Assembly: GCF_047795645.1 (NCBI RefSeq)
Contig: NZ_CP181045.1
Coordinates: 4,650,001-4,714,000 of the forward strand
Source of the DNA: Salipaludibacillus sp047795645
GTDB taxonomy: Bacteria; Bacillota; Bacilli; Bacillales; Salisediminibacteriaceae
Length of the DNA stretch: 64,000 bases
Reading direction: 5' to 3'
Translations under genes and position numbers: made by a program
Notes under the pieces: generated by a model
The model's database searches: none
What the model saw: only the letters and a program-made list of their open reading frames with translations
Told to the model about the DNA's origin: nothing
Shown here: positions 44,265 through 52,430 of the stretch, piece by piece
Numbering within the stretch: position 1 is the stretch's first letter
Layout of the letters: each line of letters starts with the position of its first letter

Positions 44265-45122
44265 ATGAAACAATATTATGCTGAAAGAAATGGACTTATA
44301 AAAAATTCAATATCATTATCTGAAGATGAACTTATAAGTTTCTTTGTACAAACTTATCAATATTTTCATAGTAAAGAATATTTTAAATGTGCAACAAAAG
44401 GAGTATGGCGCTCAATTCCTTATTCGAATGATGAAGAGCTGATAATTCCACCCTCTTTGGCCCCTGCTCCAGAAGTTTTTTTTGCTACTCGTTTGCAGAT
44501 TACACAGGTATGGCCAATATATGAATATGCCGAAAATTATACCGAAGAAATATTATTTACAGTCATTGAGATATTATATGACCATATAGCGATTTATGAT
44601 TACAAGAAAAATGAATTAATTACAGAAGAACCAAAAGCTGAATTTGCCGAATACATAAACAATATCTTAAGAATGTATAATGGTGGATACTACATCGAGC
44701 CCACGAATGGTTTTATAATGAAGTTGCCAAATGAAACCTTGAAGCAACAACTTTCGTATGATGGAAAGGAAATGCCTAATGAAGTTTTTGAGCAATTATC
44801 TACGGCTTCTTCAATGTATTATCGATTTGATGCAAATTTAGAAACGAAGAAAAAGGCAATAAATTTATTAGCAGACATTTTGGAGAAAGAACGTGAGTAT
44901 GTAAAGAATCTATTTAATGAAGAATATGAAGTGCCAAAAAACGAACATGATAAGTTAATATTTGGTATTGTTAATGGTTTTAATATTCGGCATAACAGAG
45001 CTGATCAAAAGACAGATTACAGTAAGGAAATATGGCACGATTGGATGATGCAATACTATACAAGTGTAATTATTGCTTTTTATAAACTAAAAACAAATAA
45101 AGAAATTGAGAAACTTTTCTAG
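44265..45122 (+). CDS. Island protein of unknown function, possibly HEPN-like C terminus
   Basis: 285 residues from ATG with AGAGGAAG upstream. The N-terminal half is a mixed domain (WRSIPYSNDEELIIPP). The C-terminal helical part has FNIRHNRADQKTDY followed by IWHDWMMQYYTSVIIAFY, reminiscent of HEPN-type domains in abortive-infection proteins, where an R-x(n)-H motif acts in RNA cleavage. This link is by pattern only. It is the last gene before the right end of the island. Confidence 0.6.
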   Translation: MKQYYAERNGLIKNSISLSEDELISFFVQTYQYFHSKEYFKCATKGVWRSIPYSNDEELIIPPSLAPAPEVFFATRLQITQVWPIYEYAENYTEEILFTVIEILYDHIAIYDYKKNELITEEPKAEFAEYINNILRMYNGGYYIEPTNGFIMKLPNETLKQQLSYDGKEMPNEVFEQLSTASSMYYRFDANLETKKKAINLLADILEKEREYVKNLFNEEYEVPKNEHDKLIFGIVNGFNIRHNRADQKTDYSKEIWHDWMMQYYTSVIIAFYKLKTNKEIEKLF

Positions 45123-45279
45123 TTTGAATTTGCCCTTATTTGCTTACGTGGGAACTTATATATACCTTGATATGTTCCCTCATACCTTGGTTTCTAAAAA
45201 AGCAGCAGATAACCGATTGATATGTTCCCGCGAACGTAAGGTTCAAAAAATAGCTCAAGACATCAATGGCATCAACTCA

Positions 45280-45318
45280 AGCCATGTGGAGTGCTGTGCT
45301 TTGATTGAATTGAAATAG
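45280..45318 (+). repeat. Right attachment site (attR) and displaced end of the RNA methyltransferase gene
   Basis: AGCCATGTGGAGTG (45280-45293) equals 9621-9634; translation SSHVECCALIELK ends in TAG at 45316. That is a normal RumA/RlmD-family C terminus and is probably the original chromosomal end, displaced about 35.7 kb by integration. Confidence 0.8.
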
Positions 45319-45350
45319 CTTGGTATCAATTGGTATAGTAGAATTTAGTA

Positions 45351-45460
45351 TTCGACAAGTGCCAGGCACCATACATTCAAAAGAAGAAAGACAAAAACAA
45401 TGGGTGCCTGATCCCAAGTGCTGTAAAGTTATACCGTGCTGGGGGTCAGGTGCTTTTTTC
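45351..45460 (+). repeat. Dispersed hairpin repeat, long copy
   Basis: Begins TTCGACAAGTGCCAGGCACC and ends in a hairpin (CCCAAGTGCTGTAAAGTTAT ... GTGCTGGGGGTCAGGTGC) followed by six Ts. The hairpin half recurs at 46956-47008 and the opening at 42641-42660. It resembles repeats spread in Bacillaceae genomes. No gene is seen between 45319 and 45577. Confidence 0.75.
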
Positions 45461-45577
45461 AAGGAGCGTTCCTTTAATAAGGGACGCTATTTTAACGTTA
45501 TTAAAAAGGGAATTAATGTTAAAATAAAAAGTGGGATTAATTAACAAAAATACAAGTGAGGTAGATAAGGAGGATAT

Positions 45578-46201
45578 ATGAATTCAAAAAGGAAAGTGAT
45601 CGCTGTCTGTGGTTCAAGTTCAGGTGTTGGAAAAACAACACTCGTTAATCATCTAGCAAGTAGTATACCAAATACAAGTGCGTTCTACTTTGATTCTTAC
45701 GAAAGCACAACGATTTATCCGGAGAAAATGTTTCAAAAATTGGTGGTCGGTGAAGAAATCAATCCAGAAGAGATTAGAAACGATGCGTTTTATGAAGATT
45801 TATATAAACTGAGTTACGGAGGATCAATAGTAGATCCAACGAATCGGGTTATAGAGCCTGCAGATTATCTAATAATTGAAGAGCCATTTGGAAACCTTCG
45901 ATTTGGGATGAAGGAACTCATAGATTATGTCATTTGTATTAATCTACCTTTTGATATTGCTCTAGCACGGAGATTAGTTAGGAACTACAGAGAAAATTTT
46001 AATCATCTGTTATACGAGGAAAGGGAGGCATTAATTTTAAAGCATCTTGATCAATATCTCCACGGAGGTAGTATTGGCTACAAAAAGGTTTTTAGTTGGG
46101 TTTCTGGATGTTCTGACATAATCATAAATGGAATGAAATCGACTGAAGAACAAGGAGAGGACGTAATAAATGCATTACATAATGCTAGTTTGCTTCGTTA
46201 A
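45578..46201 (+). CDS. P-loop kinase-like protein (uridine kinase-like)
   Basis: 207 residues. Walker A GSSSGVGKTT (residues 12-21), then FYFDSYEST and LIIEEPFGNLRF consistent with the nucleoside/uridine-kinase-like P-loop fold, and ICINLPFDIALARRLVR typical of the LID region of small-molecule kinases. Substrate unknown. ATG after AAGGAGGA. The toxin-antitoxin relic follows. Confidence 0.75.
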   Translation: MNSKRKVIAVCGSSSGVGKTTLVNHLASSIPNTSAFYFDSYESTTIYPEKMFQKLVVGEEINPEEIRNDAFYEDLYKLSYGGSIVDPTNRVIEPADYLIIEEPFGNLRFGMKELIDYVICINLPFDIALARRLVRNYRENFNHLLYEEREALILKHLDQYLHGGSIGYKKVFSWVSGCSDIIINGMKSTEEQGEDVINALHNASLLR

Positions 46202-46260
46202 AAGTTCCTTTTAGGATCTTTTATGAGTTTGCAAATTTATAAGTAAGGGGTGAAACGGAA

Positions 46261-46513
46261 TGGAATTAGTAAGTGGGAAGATGACGAGTAAAGGACAAAT
46301 AACAATTCCGAAAGCTTAGAGAAAAGCTAGGTTTAAGTGAGGATGACCAATTCAAATTTTTAATCGATAAAGATGAAGTGAGAATAGAACCAATTAAGAA
46401 AAACAATTGGTAGAGTTACTTCTGTTGAGGAAATTAACGTTGAAAAAATGAGAGGAACTGCTCATGAAGAAGCCTCTAAATACATTCTATCAGAGGAATT
46501 TAAGGATGAATAA
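46261..46513 (+). pseudogene. AbrB/MazE-type antitoxin, twice frameshifted
   Basis: ATG 46261 opens MELVSGKMTSKGQITIPKA, the SpoVT/AbrB swapped-hairpin signature, then TAG. A shifted frame continues REKLGLSEDDQFKFLIDKDE, and after a second shift near 46405 the toxin-binding tail reads VEEINVEKMRGTAHEEASKY, ending TAA at 46511, overlapping the toxin start. The antitoxin cannot be made whole. Confidence 0.85.
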
Positions 46514-46916
46514 ATTTCTAATTGATACAAATGCTCTGATAAGATTGATAGTTAAGGATGACCCAAATAAATTTAATATTATAGTGAAGCTTGTAGAGAA
46601 GGTAGAAAAAAATGAATTAACTTTAGTAATCCCTACTGTAGTAATTGCTGAATGCTGTTGGTTACTAAAGTCTTTCTATAAATTAGATAAACGCAAAATA
46701 ACCGAATATTTAATAGATATAATTGAATCTGAGAATGTTGAAGTAGAAGAAGGTAATGTAGTCAATGCGCTAAAAATGTATTCAGATAAGAATGTCAATT
46801 TTGCTGATTCTTTAATTTCTAGTAAATCGAATAGTAAACTTCCTGTATTAACTTGGGATAAGAAAGATTTAAAAAAATTGGACTGTGAATACTACAGGCC
46901 AGAAGAATTATTGTAG
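46506..46916 (+). CDS. PIN-domain toxin (VapC-like), antitoxin broken
   Basis: 136 residues from ATG 46506. PIN ribonuclease motifs: FLIDTNALIRL (first acidic, Asp-6), VVIAECCWLL (Glu), and NFADSLISS (third Asp), so the active site is complete. VapC-type toxins cut tRNA or mRNA. Its cognate AbrB-type antitoxin, overlapping by eight bases, carries two frameshifts, leaving the toxin orphaned. It may be silent for lack of translation coupling or neutralised elsewhere. Confidence 0.82.
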   Translation: MNKFLIDTNALIRLIVKDDPNKFNIIVKLVEKVEKNELTLVIPTVVIAECCWLLKSFYKLDKRKITEYLIDIIESENVEVEEGNVVNALKMYSDKNVNFADSLISSKSNSKLPVLTWDKKDLKKLDCEYYRPEELL

Positions 46917-46955
46917 TTGCATAGTTTAACGATACTATTCGAAACAATATGTGCG

Positions 46956-47008
46956 AGACCCCCAGTGCTGTAAAATTATACCGCATTGGGGGTCTGGCAC
47001 CTTTTTCC
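46956..47008. terminator. Hairpin repeat acting as terminator
   Basis: GACCCCCAGTGC pairs with the arm ending GCATTGGGGGTC, followed by CTGGCACCTTTTT. Same family as 45406-45460. It lies between the convergent toxin and beta-helix genes. Confidence 0.8.
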
Positions 47009-47029
47009 GATTGGATCTTCAATAATAAA

Positions 47030-49054
47030 CTAAAATTTAAAATCAATCGTCCCATTTTTGATTAATTCAAATGGACCGGGTGTGACGTCTGCATCAGGTC
47101 TCTTTCCCCCGAAAAAGTCGGAGTCAAAACGATATGGCGTGCTGTCCGGTTGCTCATATTTCATATCGGCGTGATAAGTCTTGCCAAGCAGGCCGGTGGT
47201 AACCAACATTGCAGAGGCACCACGAAGCAATTTGGGCTCAATGACCTGAATTTGCACCCTACCTTGCGCAGGATCAATTTCCACTTTAATGCCCTTCTGC
47301 TCATATATCTTCGCATTGGGTTCATGATGACCTGGAACCGCATTGTTAAAGTATGCATTTCCGTCTATAGCGACTGGAAGAACTGCATTTCCTATTAAGA
47401 AATCCTTTGCGTCATCTCCAAGTTCAGCAAGCTCCTCTTTGGTGTATTCCCACCATTTCTTATCTTTTGCATTAGGATGCTTGTCATAGCCTCCCAGTCC
47501 CACAGGGTACAGATGGCAAATGGAATTGTCCGGAACACCATCCATGGCAGCCTTTCCGTCATCTCCAACTTCATCCCTAGGTTTAAGCGGAAGATGTTCA
47601 AAAAAGGTTATTGGTACAGGTTTTTTATTAGCATCATTATCCCCCAAAAAGATATTGTTATAGTACCTGTCATCGCCTCCGGTTATATTGGAGTAACCTG
47701 CCATTGCCGTCTCGTGAGGAAAGTGGTACGGCGTAGTACGGGTAATCTCGGAACGAACAACAAATTTTCCTGCAAACAAATTATGAACAAATGCTCCACC
47801 CTGTGCCATATTTCTGAAATTCATCGGAGAGAGGAACAGATTATGGTCGGCAATATACGGACCATGACAAACCTCTACGAAAAAGTCTTCAGAAATATTG
47901 TCAAAAAACACATTGCGGCTGATACGGGTGCCTTGTGCCTGCCAGTCAAGCCAAACTCCGCGGTAAGAACTGTAGATTATATTTTCATTAATTTGTGTAT
48001 CCAGGGAAGCATGCAGCTTGATTGCTGCTACTTCGGCACCATGTCTGAGACGCTTGTGGTGAATATTGTAAATACGGTTTTGACTTATGCTGCTGAAAGC
48101 TGCACCCATATGTCCTACAATGCCTGCCTGTTCACAATCATGGATCACATTAGCTCGAACGATGTGACTGCCTACGCTATCTTTATGCCATCCAGATCGT
48201 AATGCTTGTAAGATGACCTCCTGCTCACGTTGTGTGCCACCTTTAATGTGCTTGCCTATATGCTTCGTGTGACCTGTACCAATTTCAGTACCTAAGCTGA
48301 TACCAACGCTTTTGGATTCACTGATAATATTGTTTTCAATAATCCAGCCTTTACTCCAGTGAGGCCCGATCAACCCTTCTTGGTAGTCAGTTGGCGGTGC
48401 CCATTGAGGAGATGCTTGACGAAGTGTAAATCCACTTACGGTGATATAGTCAATTCCGGGTTTCTCAGGCCAAAAGCAATAAGGACGGACATTAATTTCT
48501 ACATTTTCCTTACGAGGATCTTTTTCACCAAAATTGGCCCAAATTTTTGTTGTTGTCGAACCAACTTCGGTATACCATTTGAGTAGTGAGTCCTTGGGAT
48601 ATTTAGCATCGGGCCAAACTTCGGGCTTGTGTACCTTATCGACACTATCGCATTCATACAAAGATTTGTAATCTAAATATACATCACCGAGATGAACGGA
48701 GAAAGCTCCGTCAAATAGCCAGTCTCCACTCAACTCTACTTCAAAGGGATTACGAACAGAAAATATCGAATTAGGTATTTCTGTAAGCCAAACACTGTCT
48801 CCTTCAGCCTTCCAGTCTGAAATACGTTCAGCCCCTGTAATGATTACTTCCCCGTCTCCTGCGGATCTATATACTATTCTATGATCTTCTGTTCCTCCAT
48901 TAGCCGGATTAATCCATTCTCTATATACACCAGCATGAACAGTGACCGTATCACCAGCCATGGCAAGAGCCGCAGCGCGTGATATTGTACGAAAGGGTTG
49001 TTCAGATGTTCCTTTTGCCTGATCATTCCCTTGCGTTGACACATGATATTCCAT
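47030..49054 (-). CDS. Right-handed parallel beta-helix protein (polysaccharide-active, putative)
   Basis: 674 residues from ATG 49054 (AAGGAG seven bases upstream; an earlier in-frame start at 49075 has none). N terminus YHVSTQGNDQAKGTSEQPFR is the DUF1565-type cap; residues about 220-450 show beta-helix coils (NNIISESKSVGISL; ENIIYSSYRGVWLDWQAQGT; RNVFFDNISEDFFV). No signal peptide, so it would act inside the cell on imported oligosaccharides. It resembles glycoside hydrolases of the parallel beta-helix class, but substrate is unknown. Last gene of the minus-strand carbohydrate locus, with an operator-like palindrome upstream. Confidence 0.75.
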   Translation of the reverse strand: MEYHVSTQGNDQAKGTSEQPFRTISRAAALAMAGDTVTVHAGVYREWINPANGGTEDHRIVYRSAGDGEVIITGAERISDWKAEGDSVWLTEIPNSIFSVRNPFEVELSGDWLFDGAFSVHLGDVYLDYKSLYECDSVDKVHKPEVWPDAKYPKDSLLKWYTEVGSTTTKIWANFGEKDPRKENVEINVRPYCFWPEKPGIDYITVSGFTLRQASPQWAPPTDYQEGLIGPHWSKGWIIENNIISESKSVGISLGTEIGTGHTKHIGKHIKGGTQREQEVILQALRSGWHKDSVGSHIVRANVIHDCEQAGIVGHMGAAFSSISQNRIYNIHHKRLRHGAEVAAIKLHASLDTQINENIIYSSYRGVWLDWQAQGTRISRNVFFDNISEDFFVEVCHGPYIADHNLFLSPMNFRNMAQGGAFVHNLFAGKFVVRSEITRTTPYHFPHETAMAGYSNITGGDDRYYNNIFLGDNDANKKPVPITFFEHLPLKPRDEVGDDGKAAMDGVPDNSICHLYPVGLGGYDKHPNAKDKKWWEYTKEELAELGDDAKDFLIGNAVLPVAIDGNAYFNNAVPGHHEPNAKIYEQKGIKVEIDPAQGRVQIQVIEPKLLRGASAMLVTTGLLGKTYHADMKYEQPDSTPYRFDSDFFGGKRPDADVTPGPFELIKNGTIDFKF

Positions 49055-49139
49055 AAAATTACTCCTTCTCCCCACCTATTAAAAGCTGTAAGCATTTCTT
49101 GCAAACTGACAGCAGGCAGTGTATAAAATTTATTATTCT

Positions 49140-49153
49140 AGTAAACGTTTTCA
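49140..49153 (-). promoter_or_regulatory. Catabolite-responsive/LacI-type operator
   Basis: On the minus strand TGAAAACGTTTACT fits the cre consensus TGWAANCGNTNWCA except for the last base. It lies 85 bases before the beta-helix gene, so CcpA or a LacI-type regulator may control it. Confidence 0.6.
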
Positions 49154-49154
49154 A

Positions 49155-49580
49155 TTTTCTTGTTAATAATAATCTTATCTGCCGTCATTTTCTCAAACCT
49201 GTGCATACAGTGTCCAGACAGACCAGATGACTATAATATTATATAAAAGATAGGTGTTAATTGCAATTTAGGTATTAAATTACTTTAATTTCAGTGTACA
49301 TATTAATGAATGGAAACCAAGGTTTGTAAGAGCACTTCCAGACCTTGGTTTCATCTCGGTGCACCAAAATACTCCAGAGGAATAAGTGTCTGGAATACTT
49401 ATTGATTAAAAAAGTTGATATTAGGTTTGAAAAAATAGCTGGAGCAATAACAACTAGATCCCTAGTAACTTTTTCACTCAGAGATAATCTATCTTTTCTA
49501 CTAGTGGAAGCTTATGGTTAATTGGATTAATGACTTCTTTAATTAAAATTTGGGTGATCTTAATCCTAGATTCCCAGAAT
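49155..49580. other. Gene-free stretch upstream of the beta-helix gene
   Basis: No coding frame. It contains an 11-bp perfect inverted repeat GAAACCAAGGT/ACCTTGGTTTC at 49313-49323 and 49342-49352, and the end of a transposase relic begins at its right edge. Confidence 0.6.
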
Positions 49581-49806
49581 TTATAACGATGGAGGTTTGA
49601 TCTCCATAGCTCCATAGGTTTCTTTCAGCTTTTTCGTGATTTCCCCGATCGTTCGTCCATGCTCTGGCGCTTCAAACAGCTCAATTGTATCCAATTCATC
49701 TAACAGGACTTGAAGGGTCCACTGATCAAATAAATTCGCATCTTGCATTTTCTTTTTGACAAAAGATAGGTAAATTAAAGCAATAAATTCTACAGGGTGT
49801 AAAAAG
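49581..49806 (-). pseudogene. C-terminal relic of an IS transposase
   Basis: The minus strand reads FLHPVEFIALIYLSFVKKKM, LFDQWTLQVLLDELDTIELF and GRTIGEITKKLKETYGAMEI, then stops. This is the last 75 or so residues of a DDE transposase of the IS4/IS1634 type (family from memory). The upstream part of the open frame is unrelated AT-rich sequence. The rest of the element is gone. Confidence 0.6.
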
Positions 49807-49855
49807 AGGTTCCTAGATTTGAAGAGTAGTTCACTTTTGATGAAAAAAATATTAA

Positions 49856-49915
49856 ATATCAACGAAAATAGCATCCCAAATCATAAAGTGTTTGGAATGT
49901 TATTTTCGTTGATAT
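49856..49915. repeat. 25-bp inverted repeat hairpin
   Basis: Arms 49856-49880 (begins ATATCAACGAAAATA) and 49891-49915 match in 23 of 25 positions around a 10-base loop. It lies between the transposase relic and the DUF624 gene and may be a small non-autonomous element or terminator. Confidence 0.8.
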
Positions 49916-49936
49916 CATATTACAAAAGTGTCATGT

Positions 49937-50647
49937 CTATTTATTTATTTCTTTCTTTCTTTCTTCTTTCTTTTCTTGAACTTTTAAATAAAATCGGTAA
50001 AAGGCAGAGAAAGAAAGAAAAGCAATGAGTGAGACTGTAAAAAATGGGATGAGGAATTTGAAGAACTCAAAACTAATGTATATAATAAAAGCACTGCTAA
50101 GTACAATTGTTAGAAACAATAATGGACTTGCCAATGTCACAATTAACGTGTTTTTCAATAGAGGGAACAGTTTCATTTCATAATGGCACAGTAAAGAGAA
50201 AAAATTTAACGTGTATACGAACAAAATAATTCCCATCGCTAAAAATATATACATAAGAAAAACATGTACATCACTTAAATAATATATATCTACAGCCCAA
50301 ATTCCCCATATAGCAGTGAAGATAAGGCCACCAAGTAAACTTTTTTTATAATTAGTTTTATAGAATTTCCAATATGTTCTAATTATAGGAAGGTCGTCTA
50401 CTTCGATAAGCCAGCTCCGTGCCGACGCAAACATTGCCGTTGTTGCTGGGAAAAAAAGTATTGGGATAAGCATAGTAATGGGAACAATAATGATGATTAA
50501 ATCTTGCATTTGCTGAACGAATAAAATATTTAAAGCCAAAAATAAAACAGGTATATTAAAGAGAATCCAAAGCAAGTTAATGAGAGATAATCTCATAATC
50601 CACTCAGTTAGAGCATATAAACCACCTAAAAATCCAGTATTCTTCAC
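49937..50647 (-). CDS. DUF624 (YesL-like) membrane protein
   Basis: 236 residues with about five membrane helices (LINLLWILFNIPVLFLALNI; IIIIVPITMLIPILFF; LLGGLIFTAIWGIWAV and others) and a basic C-terminal tail. YesL/DUF624 proteins are usually found in carbohydrate ABC-transport operons, as here, and may help the transporter or its sensor. Start is GTG with GGAGGAG upstream on the minus strand. It is the fifth gene of the locus in transcription order, 157 bases after the ThuA-like gene. Confidence 0.85.
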   Translation of the reverse strand: MKNTGFLGGLYALTEWIMRLSLINLLWILFNIPVLFLALNILFVQQMQDLIIIIVPITMLIPILFFPATTAMFASARSWLIEVDDLPIIRTYWKFYKTNYKKSLLGGLIFTAIWGIWAVDIYYLSDVHVFLMYIFLAMGIILFVYTLNFFSLLCHYEMKLFPLLKNTLIVTLASPLLFLTIVLSSAFIIYISFEFFKFLIPFFTVSLIAFLSFSAFYRFYLKVQEKKEERKKEINK

Positions 50648-50803
50648 TTTAGACTCCTCCTTAATTTTGTTTAATCCTCTTTATTACTACATACCTGTTC
50701 AATATTCTTCGATTCTTACATTTTAAGAATTCCGTGACGGTGGTTTGCAATACTCTATAGCCCAGATTTGGGTACTTTTAGTTTAGACATGTCACTATTC
50801 TTG

Positions 50804-51532
50804 TTAACCCTTTTCTTTTTTTGAAATTGTTTCTATAGGATTTGTATTTCCGTATACTGGAGTAGGTGTATCTGAATTGTTCACCCACTGAACCGCATTT
50901 TTAATTACTTGTTGAATTTCTTCATTATAATAAGTGGGATACGTTTCATGCCCTGGACGGAAATAGAAAACCTTTCCTTTTCCACGTTGATATGTTGCAC
51001 CGCTACGGAAAACTTCTCCTCCTTCAAACCAGCTTAAAAAGATAAGTTGGTCTGGAGATGGAATGTCGAAATGTTCTCCATACATTTCTTCTTTTTCTAG
51101 CTCGATGTACTCTCCAATACCTTCAGTAATTGGATGGCTTGGATCTACAACCCAAAGACGCTCTTTTTCATCTGCTTCACGCCATTTAAGGTCACATGTT
51201 GTACCCATTAACTTTTTGAAAATTTTCGAGAAATGGCCTGAATGAAGAACGATTAAGCCCATTCCTTCCAACACTCGTTTATGTACTTTTTCTACTATTT
51301 CGTCTAGTACTTCATGATGAGCCATATGCCCCCACCAAATAAGTACATCTGTTCCAATAAGAACTTCATCAGTCAGCCCATGTTCTGGCTCATCTAATGT
51401 CGAAGTTTTCACATTCACAGTGTCTTCACTTAAAAACGCAGCAATAGCTCCATGAATACCTTTCGGATAAATATCTGATACTATGGGGTTCTTTTTCTCA
51501 TGACGGTTTTCATTCCAAACTAATACATTCAT
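50804..51532 (-). CDS. ThuA-like protein (trehalose utilisation family)
   Basis: 242 residues from ATG 51532, eight bases after GGAGG; a further ATG at 51547 is less well placed. ThuA class I glutamine-amidotransferase-like fold: NVLVWNENRHEKK, DVLIWWGHMAHHEV, GLIVLHSGHFSKIF and FYFRPGHETYPTY are family landmarks. ThuA proteins are linked to disaccharide utilisation, perhaps in 3-keto-sugar handling; the reaction here is not established. Follows the permease genes on the same strand. Confidence 0.88.
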   Translation of the reverse strand: MNVLVWNENRHEKKNPIVSDIYPKGIHGAIAAFLSEDTVNVKTSTLDEPEHGLTDEVLIGTDVLIWWGHMAHHEVLDEIVEKVHKRVLEGMGLIVLHSGHFSKIFKKLMGTTCDLKWREADEKERLWVVDPSHPITEGIGEYIELEKEEMYGEHFDIPSPDQLIFLSWFEGGEVFRSGATYQRGKGKVFYFRPGHETYPTYYNEEIQQVIKNAVQWVNNSDTPTPVYGNTNPIETISKKEKG

Positions 51533-51620
51533 TGTAACAACCTCCATTAAAATAAAATTTATTGATATTGATTAGAAACGAAAAAAACTCCATTTTTTGT
51601 CATCATTCACTCAAACTTTC

Positions 51621-52430
51621 TTATTTAACTGCTCCTTCAGAAACGCCTGCAATTATTTGTTTTTGAGCAAGAAAGTAACCAATAACTACCGGAATAACGG
51701 CAAGAACTAAACCTGCTAAAGCTAAATGCCACTGTGTTGTATACTGTCCAAAGAAAAAGAACATTTGTAATGGAATTGTAGCTGATGATTCAGATAAAAC
51801 AAGCGATGGTAAGAGATAGTCATTCCAAATCCAAATTGTATTTAATATACCAACTGTTACGGAAATAGGCTTTAGTAATGGAAAAATGATGTAAATAAAT
51901 ATTTGCCATTTATTTGCACCATCTATTAATGCTGCTTCATCCAGTGAATGGGAAATACCTGTCATCGCACCATGATATAAGAATATCGACAAACTACATC
52001 CAAACCCGAGGTACATAAAAATTAACCCCGCCTGATTAAGCATACCTACTTGACTAAATAAAGATACTAGGGGAATCATTACTGATTGGAATGGAATTAA
52101 CATTGCTGCAACAAACATTAATAGTAATACTGCGCTTAGCTTACTTTTGTTTCGTGCTAAAGCATATCCTGCCATAGAAGAGAAGAATATAATAATCGCT
52201 ACACTAATCACGGAAATAATTAAAGAGTTAGTCAAAGAATTAATAAAATTTAGATCTTGCCATGCTTGAACAAAGTTGTCTAATGATAAACTTTCAGGTA
52301 AACCAAGTACACCTGAGAATATTTCATTTCTTGACTTAAATGCATTGACAATCATTAAGTAAAACGGGGAAATCCATAATAACCCTAATATAAGGCCAAG
52401 AATTTCTACCCAAGATATTTTCTTTTTCAT
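51621..52430 (-). CDS. Carbohydrate ABC transporter permease (MalG/CUT1 type)
   Basis: 269 residues, six membrane helices, with the EAA loop EAALIDGANKWQIFIYIIFP (about 180-200) that docks the ATPase. Typical of the second CUT1 permease. No ATPase gene is present in this locus; CUT1 systems of Bacillaceae commonly share a distant MsmX-type ATPase. Its ATG overlaps the end of the first permease gene, so they are coupled. Confidence 0.92.
   Translation of the reverse strand: MKKKISWVEILGLILGLLWISPFYLMIVNAFKSRNEIFSGVLGLPESLSLDNFVQAWQDLNFINSLTNSLIISVISVAIIIFFSSMAGYALARNKSKLSAVLLLMFVAAMLIPFQSVMIPLVSLFSQVGMLNQAGLIFMYLGFGCSLSIFLYHGAMTGISHSLDEAALIDGANKWQIFIYIIFPLLKPISVTVGILNTIWIWNDYLLPSLVLSESSATIPLQMFFFFGQYTTQWHLALAGLVLAVIPVVIGYFLAQKQIIAGVSEGAVK

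Noticed and set aside
47477..48202. A 241-codon plus-strand open frame
   Set aside because: Fully antisense to the beta-helix gene, no ribosome site, no recognisable domain; typical shadow of a GC-richer coding sequence.
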